A DNA stretch of 64,000 nucleotides, taken from Lepisosteus oculatus. Lineage: Eukaryota > Chordata > Actinopteri > Semionotiformes > Lepisosteidae. Position numbers and translations under genes: made by a program. The notes beneath the pieces are model-generated. The model worked only from the letters and a program-made list of their open reading frames with translations. It was not told the DNA's origin and ran no database searches. Every line of letters begins with the position of its first letter. The stretch's first letter is position 1. Of the stretch, positions 1-11,495 are shown piece by piece. The stretch is from assembly GCF_040954835.1 (NCBI RefSeq), contig NC_090703.1, positions 11,155,001-11,219,000 of the forward strand, written 5' to 3'.

Positions 1-1984
1 ATATGAGATGTGGAAAGCAAAGTATGTTCGTGGCATTTCTAGTGGCCCTAGCAAAGTCTCCATTTAATGTTCACATCCCAGCAGCACTGTCACCTACTGT
101 CAAAACCTCAAAACCACTATAGTTTACTATCAGAATTACATCCAAGTGGAGAAACATTTCCTGAAAAACCCTGTAGGGACCACCTGCAGAAGGGAGATAT
201 TAAGCACAAGTCAAATGAAGACCTGATATGTTCAGACATAGACTTCAGCATACAAATCACTTCATGGTATTAGCAGAACACAATTGTGGGAAATTGTTGA
301 CCTCTGCGTGGTTTAAAATACTATTAATACCCAACTTATTTCCCACCAGAAGAAATTATGCCGGTGTGTTCCTTGTCAGCACTACACTTTGATGAGTTCT
401 TCAGCTGTGACTCCATGAGAACCTGTTAATTATCTTACTTTGACATTTGTCCGGGCCATGTAAGTAAGTCATCCAAGAGCTCAGTTTGAAAACCGAAACT
501 GGAGTTGGCTGGGCATATTTTAAAGATGTTAAAATGACTTATTCCCCAGGAAGGAAACACATTATACCTGCACAAAAGCATAAAACATTACATTTTAATA
601 TAAGAGTATTTTCACATAAGGGATTTGGGGTTCAGCTCTTATACCATATCTGTATGAAACAAAGCTGCAGCTATTCTCGAGGTGACTACATATTTGCATC
701 TTCAGTAAGCAAAACATACAATTTGGGTAATTACCAGCACACAAAGTAAAAGATCGTGAGGTTCTGCGAGGGAGAAAGGGAAAGTCTTTAAGCAAATGAA
801 GCAAGCTGGGCTTTAAAATGCAACCCTTATACTGACAATGTTAACAAAGCCTACACATTCCCTACAACTGGTTTCAAAACTGATACTTCAGCAAATTGGT
901 GCTCACTTAGACAGCCAAATAGACCTTTTGGAAGCTCACATATTTTAAATACTTGTTTAAAATAACTGACAGGGTTTGGGTCAAATAGTGAAATTTAGCG
1001 TGTGTGCAGCAATATTTTTATACGATCTCCTATTTTTAGTTGTGACAATCCTATAATGAGACTATAAAAGAGAATATTTGGAAAAAACTATTAAAAGATT
1101 TTAGTATTGGCATTTTGTAATAGATATGTTATCTGATAAGACAGGTATTTTATACTTTTCCTGATAGCGATGATTGTCCAGTCAATCAGCTTATTATGGC
1201 AACATCTGGCAACAGGAAATTATTTCAGAAAAGGCAGATGAGCTTTCTTACACATTCTCTAAAAAATACTCCACGACCTGAACAGAACCATGTAAACGTG
1301 ATTTGTTTAAAAGTAGACTGTTATTTGGCACTTCGTTGAAACTAAACTAGCCTACTGTACAACAGATTCTTTCATACGTTTATTCTGTAAATAAGAATTT
1401 GGCCAAGTAGGAAAGTGGGCATTTAAGGTCAATGTATTATGATCATATATATACATTATGTTCAATATTCAAATTTCACAGAGAACAGCAAATTCCAAGA
1501 ATTTAATGCTTTGTGAATGTTTGGAATATTGGGCAAGGTAGGTTTGGTTTAGTCCTCTGGGCTCATGGAAAACCTCCTGAGCACCGGATGAGTGGGCTCA
1601 AACCCCATTCCGAGAGGATTGAACCAATGTGAAGGGGGGTGTGTGAGGTCAGTACACAGTATGTACAGTAATGTAGTTATGTTCGTAATGATGGTGATCA
1701 GGTACAATGGTGTGAGATAACTTGTTCATTGTTATCCCTCCCGAAATTCAGTTTATAACTTCCATATGGAGATTTTTGTGATTGTTTTTAGAAATATATA
1801 CCATATACGTGTGTCAAAATAGACTTACAAAAAATCTGGAAGTAATTGTTTTATTTTTATTGAATTACTTATAGAATAGCCAGCAGCCATATCACCCTGC
1901 AGCTCTCAACCAGGGTCCTCACTCTCTGTGTTCATTAAAGGTCTTCGAGCATTTCTCGATAAGAATCCCGGTGTCCAGGCCAAA

Positions 1985-2165
1985 TTTCCCCTCAGCCCTT
2001 CCCGTGGCCTCCAAGGTGTCCCCATGTACGATCAGCATGCACATGCCTTGTGATGGACTGGCTCCCCATCCAGGGTGTACCCTGCCTTGTGCTTGTTGCT
2101 TGCCAGGTAGGCTCCGATTTCCCGCGACACCGTAGGGTATAAAGTGGTTTGGCAAATGACATGAC
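1985..2165 (+). repeat. Degraded dispersed fish repeat, 3' part
   Basis: The stretch contains phrases such as TGTGATGGACTGGC, CCAGGGTGTACCCTGCC and AGGCTCCG, ending in a short ATGAC run. These are the familiar wording of a very common fish interspersed repeat whose other end reads CATCCATCCATTTTCTAAC. The same family appears in opposite orientation at 31010-31262 and in this orientation at 24370-24665. I recall the wording, not a database hit, and I do not assign the class. Confidence 0.6.
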
Positions 2166-5100
2166 ATGACTTATGGATCACTAATTCTTCTGATTTTATT
2201 TTGTACCTCAAGCCCTGTCTGTCAACAAAGTGTGTTATCATTGCATTTGCCTTACGAGCACAGTCTGTGTCGGTCTCTCTCAGTCTGTGCTGTCTGTATA
2301 TAGTGAAATACAGTAATTGTCTTCAAAGGTAAATTATGAGGGGGAAGCTACTAATTGACAGTTTGCTGTACATAATTACTGAATGTGACCTTTGGTTTGT
2401 GTGATGTTGTGTGCTATTAAATGCCATTTCGTGCTCCAGCACTCTGGAAGTTCTCGACAGATGTGAAAGAAATGAGGTTGGTGCTCTTACACTGGTCAAG
2501 AACAAGCCTCCGTAACATTCAGTCCTTTCTGTTCTCACCCCGACACTCATTCCTCCCTTGTATGTCTCTCTGTGGGGTTTTCTCTCTCTCTCGCTAGGCT
2601 CCTTAGATCTCTGAATTCCCAACATCAAAACGAAATGTTTCAGCCGGCTGTGTTTTTGAAGAACTGAAGGCAGAAGATGGTGCGCTGAGCTGTGAATTCC
2701 CCCCGCTGGGGCCCGGCGCTCCCTTCACTCTGAGCAGTTCATCTGGCAGAACCCGCCGACGGACCAACGCTGTCGTCATTCTAATCTGCTTGTTTCATCT
2801 GACATTTGTCAACATGCCGCATTCTTGTCCCTGCTCACAGTCCCGTCTGCTTAGCATTTCCTTTATTCCCTGTTTCCTCTTACTTATCTGATGTTTTCCC
2901 CTCTTTCTTGCGTTGTTGAGTTCTCATACTCTAGCCCAGTCATTACATTGACCTTCTGCTGTGCGCTGAATTTCAAGGCCTTGCCTTCTAACTCCTTGAA
3001 AACCCCTGTGATAGCATCTTGGTGTCCGTGCTGTTCATTCGGACCTACACAGGAGAACACAACAACGCCAAAGTGCAAGTGTCTTAAAGAAAGCCACAAG
3101 AAACAGCATACAAAGGTGTTAGAGATCAGCTCTTTTGTCGGCTATCTTTGATGGGGGATCTGATTTTTTTTTCTCATCATAATTACAATTTCTGCATTAT
3201 GAGGAAGCAGGATATAAAAGCAGAAAAAGGGGAAAAGAGGTTTCATACAACCATATTGTTCTAGCACCAAAGCTTTTATGGCCAATGCGGAAAAGGCTGA
3301 TGTACTCTAAGAAATTATAAGTAAGCTTGTAAATAAGTAATCGGTTCAAATCAATTATAGGGCAGGCTGCATAAATTAAAAATGAAAGTGTGAAAAAATA
3401 AAAATAGCTCAGTTCTCTAGGTAAAGAAGAAAGTGTTGAGGTTATGGAAACAGTATAACAAAGCCCCTATACAAAGTGTGCCGGTTTAGCACAAGGCTGT
3501 GGACATGTAACAGCTACGCTAAAAAGAATTAATGAATGACATTGAACACTGAGTGAAAGTACAGTTGCATAAGAAAGGACGTCCTTTCATTCTGAGAACT
3601 CCACAGAAGCTTCGTTACAGGCAAGGAACAGAAACAGCAGGTAGACTGGTGCTATGTTGCCATGCCAACAGCAAAGAAAATATTTTCGATTCATCTGCTT
3701 CACATGAATCGCTCAGATAGCCTCCAATGATGGAGAAGTGTTTCGTAAGACATGTCAGTTTAATGGATGACAAAAGGAAGGCGGCCCAAGCTCAACCCCA
3801 GGTCTAACAGGCCCGCTGAAATCATCGGGAAGCTCTGCTGCTTTTCTCTGAAGCACCCCATTACAACCCCAGCTGGGAACACTTTTATGCATCAGCGCAA
3901 TCCAGTTCATTCCACTTCATTCCGGGGCTTCAGAGCTCCAGGTGATCTCTTAGCAGCCATTCGCCAGTACGTTTACATTTAGCCTCACTCCTGCTTTCAA
4001 AATGATGGAGAGCGTCAGCGGCCGTTGGAGAAGAATGAGGACTGAGCATGTCCCGGTCTCGGAAGGCGCAAGGACACCTATGCGGTCTCTAGTCCCCACA
4101 TGATAAATCAGCCCTAAGCATCCCTGAGGAGAGACAGACATTTTCTGCCTGCCTAGAGGGCTGATGATCACATTTGTTTGGATGTTGTGCCTACAGCGAA
4201 AACTATCAATACATCATTGTATTGGGCAGTGGCAGAAGTACGTTTCAATTTACACACACAGTTTAAAGTTTTGCCCCTTTATTTTAGTTTGATCTTGATG
4301 GTGAAAAAAATCCCTCCTCAGCCACTTTGTGGTATAAACCTCAGATACTATTTCAAGGCAGAACAAAATGTCTATAGGCTGGCTGAGGCGTGCTTGAAAT
4401 TCTGAGAACATATATAACATACAGCTCGCAAGTAAGAAGAGGCCTTCTGACCCTTCAAGTCCATGTGGTTGCTAGGAACTAACGAAGGCAAGGATCTCAT
4501 CCAACTTCCTCGAAAGAAACGAGGGTTTTGGCTTTGACAATGTGGCCGGATAGCTTGGTGCCACACTCCCAAAACCCTCTGTGTAAACAGGAGCCCCCTA
4601 TTCTCAACTTCAGAAGCACGTCCCTGTAGTTTCCTTTTGTGGCCCCTGGCTGGTGTCTCTCTGTCGATTCAGAAGCCCGCTGGGTTGTCTTTGTCAATGC
4701 CTTCGGGGATTATGAATACTTGTTTTCTCACTTTGCAACGTAAGATTTTGTTCTGTATACATCATACGGAAATCTGTTTGCAGGAATGTTTGGCTGTCAA
4801 AAAATCACGACGATAAAAACGTAATGTATATGTTCACAAGCATGTCATTTTTCCTCCATGATAAAGATTCATTATCATGATGGCAGATGTGACTGATGCA
4901 CTGCAGAAGATAAACGAGAATGCAGTAAATCTCCGGATTAATGAGTAAACAAAGACAATGAGACTGGAAATTAAACACCAATGTAAACTGGACAGCAAGG
5001 TAGATGGTATTTTGTTTAATCTGATTTAAACAGCAAAGTTTGCAATATGTCTGTAAACACTGTGCTATTATTATGCAACTTATGATGGTTAGCATTATGA

Positions 5101-6205
5101 TCGCTGTACATGTCTGTATTTAGATTTAGATTTTAGATTTTAAAAGATTGTCACATTCTTTCTTTAAATTTAAATCTCAAGACCTTTCCGAGCATTCTGT
5201 TAAAAACGTTTTGTACAAGTAGTCATAATTCAATATTTCTTTAAACGAGCTTAAAAATAGAATTAATAAAAATGATTAAGTTACCAGGAGTAAAATGGTT
5301 TAACAGCCTTTTAAACATAAAAGAATCCTAGCAAATTGCATCTTCATTCAATCCTTTCAGCATTTTTTCCAGTCATTACAATGCAATGATCTCACGTTCC
5401 CTGTACATGTACAGTGGAGCTCCTGTGCCATCTAGTGTTATTTCACATCTTATTCAGAACAGCTAAGGACAACATTTCCACAGTTACTGCGAGTTAACGA
5501 TCTGTTTACTTTGTCACCCTTTAGAGTTGCTCATTAGCCGATGCAGTGAATGATTCTGCACACTGTACGCACAAATTGCTTCACAGGTTATTTTTTCCTT
5601 CGCTCCAACAGTTCAGATCTAAATCGGAGGTCAGTTTGAAACTCCAATACTCTTCTTTCTTCAGATCATTCTTCCTCATCGACAGTGATGGGGATTTGGA
5701 TTAGACAGATCATTAGTTACCAAATGCAGCCTTTAAGGCTATCCGATACATCATCTTGGATACAGAGAGTCATTGGTGACTACAGGAGTCATTAACCCTG
5801 GACGAAAGTATCCCAATCTAAAAGTTAAAAACATTCATGAACGCCATCATAAATATACTGCATTGGTCTGAACTTACTGGGCATTTTAAATCTAATGGCT
5901 CATTCATTGTAATAGAAATTAAATGTATTAATGAAGGTTGGGATCTCTTTAAGTGGTTAAAATATAGATGTGGATGAAACCAGGCAACTGCAGACAAGCA
6001 AAAACTCATCTGAATGCCAAAATGACCTTTAATATGTCACTTCAGTACTGTTATTTCACACTAGGCCATATTTTTTAATAAATCTGTTAAGGAAAGTCCA
6101 GTTGGCCATGTTATGGAGAATCTTAAGCTATGCTATTGAAATTTAAGGTCTGCAGCAGTAACTTTACTGCGAGGCATTTCCTGGGATCAGTTTTCTGCCT
6201 TTCAG

Positions 6206-6242
6206 TCGAAGGGACCGTACTTTCTTTGTGCTTGGAGCTCAG
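6206..6242 (+). other. Exon-like block of 37 bp (weak)
   Basis: A pyrimidine-rich acceptor ending TTTCAG at 6205 precedes a 37-bp segment that ends CTCAG before a GTAAAG donor at 6243. It lies about 1.2 kb left of a second exon-like block at 7445-7542 on the same strand. No protein family is recognised and the reading frame is too short to judge. It could be part of a non-coding transcript or chance. Confidence 0.15.
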
Positions 6243-7029
6243 GTAAAGCTTTCACTTCCCCTGGGGTCTGGCCCATGCACACACCCCAGCCTTTGAAATG
6301 GAAACAGCTGTCAGTGCCTGTTTCTGATAGAAGGTGTACAGCACAGATCCAAGAGGTTTAATGCACTCTTGGGCTACAGCCACAACCTTCCCATGACAGA
6401 GTTCTTCAGATCCATCATGTCATTACTTAGTAGTAGTCGGTGATTCCCAATTAATGGAAAACCACTTATTCCTGGCATAGCTCAAGGCCATCTGGAGCCC
6501 ATGCTGGAAGGACAGGGTTGAAGGTAGGACTACACCCTAATCTGCACACACACACGCTCTGGGAACAATTACAGATGCCAATTAACCCAGGTAGCATTTC
6601 TACATTAGTTATAAGGAGCTTGGAACACCTTGCAAACACCTAAAAGACCACTGAGAGAAGGTGCAAGCACCAAGAAGACAGCAGAATCAAGAAAAGAGTA
6701 AAGGATGCAGAATCTGTGACATCCAATTTACAGCACATTTAATCACTCTGTACCCCTCAGGCACCAGATGTCCCTTGTTTAAAACGTTCTTATTTATGAT
6801 ATCCTTTTAGAAAGAGAAGATTGAGGGTGTCCTATCATGTAAATAAGACTACACAAGCTGATTGCAATAAGGTGGGGCATAGCTGCACAGCAGCTCTCAC
6901 AATGCTCCATCACCACAAGCCTTGTAAAGTGGGTTAACAATCACAACTGTTCAACAGAAAAAACTAGCTGCTTCTGGACCAGCAGGGCTAGAACCGACTA
7001 CCCCTGTGGTACAGCATCACATGTACACA

Positions 7030-7290
7030 GGGCTTGCCAATACTCATTCTGGAGACCTCACTGTCTGCCTGTAGTACTAATTGCTTCGTTGAATGAAGCT
7101 TTAATTTCATAACAGGGTAAGCCTGAACCTTAATTAGACCTTTTTTGTCTAACAGAAGGGAATTCAAATCCTGAATTAAGATTTTTTCCAGATAAAAAAC
7201 TCAGAAAATCAAAAACCTAATTGGTGAATTAAACCAGCAGACTGGAAAGACTGGACCAGAGCCGGGAAGCATTCAGACATTTCTGCAGTC
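7030..7290. repeat. hAT-like non-autonomous element remnant
   Basis: The left part carries GCCAATACTCATTCTGGAGA followed by CTCACTGTCTGCCTG and AT-rich TTAATTG motifs. This resembles the fish repeat family whose consensus begins near CAGGGGTGCCCAACCC with GTCCTGGAGGGCC. A related copy is at 51721-51845. Ends are eroded, no clear target-site duplication was found, and the family call rests on memory of the consensus wording. Confidence 0.35.
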
Positions 7291-7444
7291 CAGCAGGGAG
7301 ACGGGACCACATTTTAAAGGTGAGAACAAGGCTAGTGTTTCCAAAATAATGAGAGAGAAGAATAAATCCTATTTGTAGTCGTAATTGGACTTGAAAAAAA
7401 TCCCAAACCATGCTGCCACTATTGTTAAAATGTTATTTTTGCAG

Positions 7445-7542
7445 TGAAATCAGAAGACAACACTCTTGTGGAAGGAGACATCACATCAGGGAGAGGCATC
7501 TTTAGGGCAGAAGCCCCAAATATGGTACTCCAGCTTTTACAG
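7445..7542 (+). other. Exon-like block of 98 bp (weak)
   Basis: A T-rich tract ending TTTTTGCAG at 7444 is followed by 98 bp that ends TTACAG before a GTAACT donor at 7543. One frame is open across the block (reading KSEDNTLVEGDITSG and on), but I recognise no family and found no matching partner exon other than the 37-bp block at 6206-6242. It points toward the RPS29 3' end, so it would be convergent with that gene. Treat as a candidate lncRNA exon only. Confidence 0.2.
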
Positions 7543-7896
7543 GTAACTTTTACATTTCTTTCTATAAACCTGGAAGGTGGTATTCTACTAAAACCAATTT
7601 AAGACATCATTTGGAACAGAAGTCATGATATTATACAGCACACAGGGACCTGACCTCCTTTCGTTTAAACTACTAGCTCAATGGATGAGCTCAATAAACA
7701 AGTGTTCCTCATCTTTAAATGACACAGGACACTCAGGTTAAACCCATGTGAATAACTGGCTTGGTCTCTCCAGGACCAGATCTAGACACTCCTCTGCCTT
7801 AGACGAACTTGAAATAAACCCAAATTATCCCGAAGGAAAACCAAGCCATCCTGAATCCAGATCAACACATGAGGCAGGATAGCGGACAGCAAACAT

Positions 7897-7902
7897 TTTA
7901 TT
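7897..7902 (-). terminator. RPS29: RPS29 polyadenylation signal
   Basis: AATAAA on the minus strand, 94 bp downstream of the RPS29 stop codon (7996-7998). This spacing gives a short 3' UTR, as is usual for ribosomal protein mRNAs. Confidence 0.7.
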
Positions 7903-7995
7903 GTATATTACAACGTAGCCCAAATGAAAGTCCATGTTGTCATCTCGGCACCGCTGGGCAGCAATGAATTCAGTCCAATGAACTTCACCGCATGA

Positions 7996-8837
<842 letters not shown>

Positions 8838-8854
8838 TCAATCGCTCGGATCTC

Positions 8855-8866
8855 GAAAAGGAAGAG
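8855..8866 (-). promoter_or_regulatory. RPS29: RPS29 5' TOP tract and probable transcription start
   Basis: On the minus strand CTCTTCCTTTTC lies 24 bp upstream of the RPS29 ATG. A pyrimidine tract at the cap is the 5' TOP element that puts ribosomal protein mRNAs under mTOR/LARP1 control. The leader would be about 35 nt, typical for this gene class. Exact cap position is inferred. Confidence 0.7.
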
Positions 8867-8869
8867 GCT

Positions 8870-9715
8870 ACCCGGCGCATGTGCAGGTCAAGCCTCCTCC
8901 CCGCCTCACTTCCTGCCACAAGATATCCCGAAGGTCTTGGTTTTGTAGTTTTTAAGGACATGGTGTTTCATTGAAGTATGTATGACATATCCGAGGACTC
9001 CCCTAGATCTAGGAATGACTTCTTCGGAACCAACCAGAGCACACAAATGGATACGTGTGTCGGAAACTTTTACACGAAGGGTTGAGGGAGTGCGAGAGAA
9101 CGTACACAAACATGTTAAAGAAACTGGTGATGCACTGGTATCTTCCCCAAAAAAACGTTTAATATTGTTGGGACCTCTCGGGGAAGGAGCCAGGGTGCAG
9201 ATTCATATTAAATAAAAGAATTAAAACGCAATACAAATTAAAAAATCAGGTATCATCGTCTAATCCATCAGCTGTAAACGTGTTTGTTAAATAGACATAA
9301 CATGTGCATACCCCCAACATGAGCACATACACTTTCGCCCATTCTTTACAACAGATATTGAGAGAAAGTCGATTCAGTATAAGTTTAAGCTCTTTTATTT
9401 AAGTCATTATCTACTACACTGTCAACTGCAGTTACTTAAAAAAACCAAATCAAAGGTTCACATTAATCGAGTGCATTTTTACAATCCACCAGTAGATGGG
9501 AGCATTGATCTATCGTGCTTTGTATGTTTAATGTAAAAAACGGAAAAACACCGTCAAATCGCGTTGAAGTACTGCAATTAAAAAACACGTGCCTTGTTTT
9601 TTAAATATAATGTTATTTTCGCTTTTAAATATTTTAAGCCTTTGACATCAAATTTAAGGACATTTTCGTGATACTTTAGGTCGTTATTTTTTATAACACA
9701 CACGCGTGAACTGGA
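8870..9715. other. RPS29 upstream region, nothing recognised
   Basis: No gene, RNA or clear repeat is recognised. The ORFs of 65-77 codons here overlap one another on both strands, have no domain and no splice context. The sequence becomes AT-rich after 9200. Confidence 0.5.
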
Positions 9716-9719
9716 ATTA

Positions 9720-9918
9720 GCACTCTCAGCCAATCGGCTCGCGTCTTACAAGGCGGCCGACGGTTATCCTTCTCGCCCAATCAGCGAGGGCGTTGTTTCC
9801 AGGGAGCTGTTCTTTGGCGCGGGTTTGCTTGATTGTTTTGAATCCTTTTCCTGGTCAGTTTTTGTTTTTACACATCAGGAGTATGTTCTTGTCTTGTTGG
9901 ATTTACTTTTAGTGTGGT
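9720..9918 (+). promoter_or_regulatory. Orphan cell-cycle-type promoter with downstream splice donor
   Basis: Within 120 bp there are two CCAAT boxes in the same orientation (9730-9734, 9777-9781), a canonical E2F site TTTGGCGCGGG (9813-9823) and a CHR-like TTTGAA (9837-9842). About 75 bp further right, GTG is followed by GTACGT at 9917, a usable splice donor. CCAAT, E2F/CDE and CHR together are the known signature of DREAM/MuvB-controlled promoters. The block sits about 1.7 kb upstream of the LRR1 start codon and about 1 kb upstream of RPS29. It may drive an alternative LRR1 first exon, a divergent non-coding RNA, or an unrecognised transcript. Confidence 0.45.
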
Positions 9919-11220
9919 ACGTATAGTGTGAAGTATTTTTTGTTATTTAATGTGACTTTGTGTAAGTTACCTTGAAAAGACAGCAAGCGGTGAAGTCTGC
10001 TCTGTGGGTTGTTCCGCGCTATTGATCTTATTTTAAAATAAAATATTCATTAATTCGCGACGGACTCAACAAGGTTTACTATAGCACGGGGTTCAAAGAG
10101 AAAGGCATTAAATCGCATTAAAAGACGTCTGTATCGACTCAGTGATTTGATAATGATAATTTACATGTTTTCTCAAAGCCAGATAATATTAGCAAAATTT
10201 TACATGTATCGTGCATATGCAAGAAAATAAGCATATTACTATTACCAAGTTGTTTAAACGAGTAAATGAAAGATTATAATCCTAAATGTTTTTTTTACTA
10301 ATGTACGTCAATCGAAAAAATATTTTCGATATTTATCTGAGCGCAAGTCGCATCACAACGTTCTACTACATTGGTAATTACTTGCTTAAAGATGAGTAGT
10401 TCTTGTCTATGTTAAGGAAATATGTTCTTATGATTTAATAATTGTAAAGTTAACCTAATCTATTCAGATGCGTCAGATGGTCTTTATTTTATCTTTGTTT
10501 TTGCCCATTATTAAGAACCGAGCAAAAAAAATTAAAGTATTTTGCTCCGTTGCCCAGTCATACGTGATCAAGAATGATTCTTGTTCTGTGTGAGTTCGCA
10601 ACGCCCTGCTTCACATTTTAACTTTTTAGAACCTCTAACCTTCTAGAAAAGCAATAAAATTGAGTATTTCCGTTCTGCCTTCATGTGATTCGAAAAACCT
10701 GATTGCACTGTGAATTAACAGCAGATCGTGCTGGAAGTGCTCCCTGTGTTTAGTGAGAAACCTGCAAGGTGTTGGTCAGCAGGAGATGCTTGATGAAGTT
10801 AAAAGAAGTTACGGATACAGCACTTCAAACGTTGTATCGCTCACTAAGAATTAAACATAAACATATACACTTTTCACACGCCTTAATCTGTCAAAGCAAA
10901 AATACCACCCACGCTCCCATGAATAAGAACGGACCAGCATAAGATCAAAACTAGGAATGCCTTGCTGGTGCCTGTGGAAGCGATTCTCCCATCCCGAGCG
11001 AGGAGACGAGTAAATGCCTGAACTCTGGCCCACTTGGCAGCAGTCCAGGTGTCGTGGCGGCCTGGAAGAACCGGGGCTGTGAGTGCTGGATTTGGAGTTG
11101 CACGAACACTTAAAAGGAGCAGGCGGGACTCGCTTTGAACCGCCGAATAGCTGTCGCGATTAGAAAAGCATTTACGACAGCCGCAGTTGTGATGCGGGTT
11201 TTTTAAAAAAGTCGCCGGCC
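9919..11220. other. Spacer before LRR1, nothing recognised
   Basis: AT-rich sequence to about 10.7 kb with no coding signal, then rising GC toward the LRR1 promoter. A 60-codon minus-strand frame at 10851-11033 has no features of a gene. No RNA gene or repeat boundary is evident. Confidence 0.5.
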
Positions 11221-11281
11221 GTAGCCGTGCAGCTTGTTGAGAGGTTGGGGGTGGGTGGGGGGGTGTGACGAGGGAAGTGCA

Positions 11282-11495
11282 GTGACGTAGCGCGGCTGGC
11301 TTTTTTTTTGTGCGCGCGTGTGTGCCTTTCCGCAGTGGCCAATGAGCAAGTTCAAAGCCAACCGGCTTCGAATGGCGGCCCTGGTGACGTAGGCAGCCGC
11401 TATTCGGCAGCCTGTCTAGTGACGCCTCCTTATTGTTGATCTATGTTGTTTTTCTCATGGATTTTAATAACCCAGGTCTCAGTCCTCGCTTTACG
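11282..11495 (+). promoter_or_regulatory. LRR1: LRR1 proximal promoter
   Basis: GC-rich, CpG-containing block directly upstream of the LRR1 ATG. It contains a CCAAT box (11339-11343), two TGACGTA half-CRE motifs (about 11283 and 11385), and an AATGGCGGC motif near 11371 resembling a YY1 site. The usual vertebrate LRR1 start lies just downstream. Transcription start is inferred, not visible. Confidence 0.5.

Larger units (their letters stand above)
1..7880. other. Gene-poor left flank, no recognised gene
   Basis: I find no conserved coding exon in this stretch. All open frames are short, lack recognisable domains and are not flanked by convincing splice sites, apart from two weak exon-like blocks near 6.2 and 7.4 kb. 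It carries old dispersed repeats (about 1985-2165, 6470-6600 and 7030-7290) and otherwise AT-rich unique sequence. A slightly GC-richer patch lies at 2640-2780 but shows no gene signal I can name. In human the region left of RPS29 is also gene-poor, so this fits the expected synteny. Confidence 0.6.

Noticed and set aside
11433-11495. Upstream in-frame ATG extending LRR1 by 21 residues
   Set aside because: The extension is not like any orthologue, while the ATG at 11496 has A at -3 and matches the family start.
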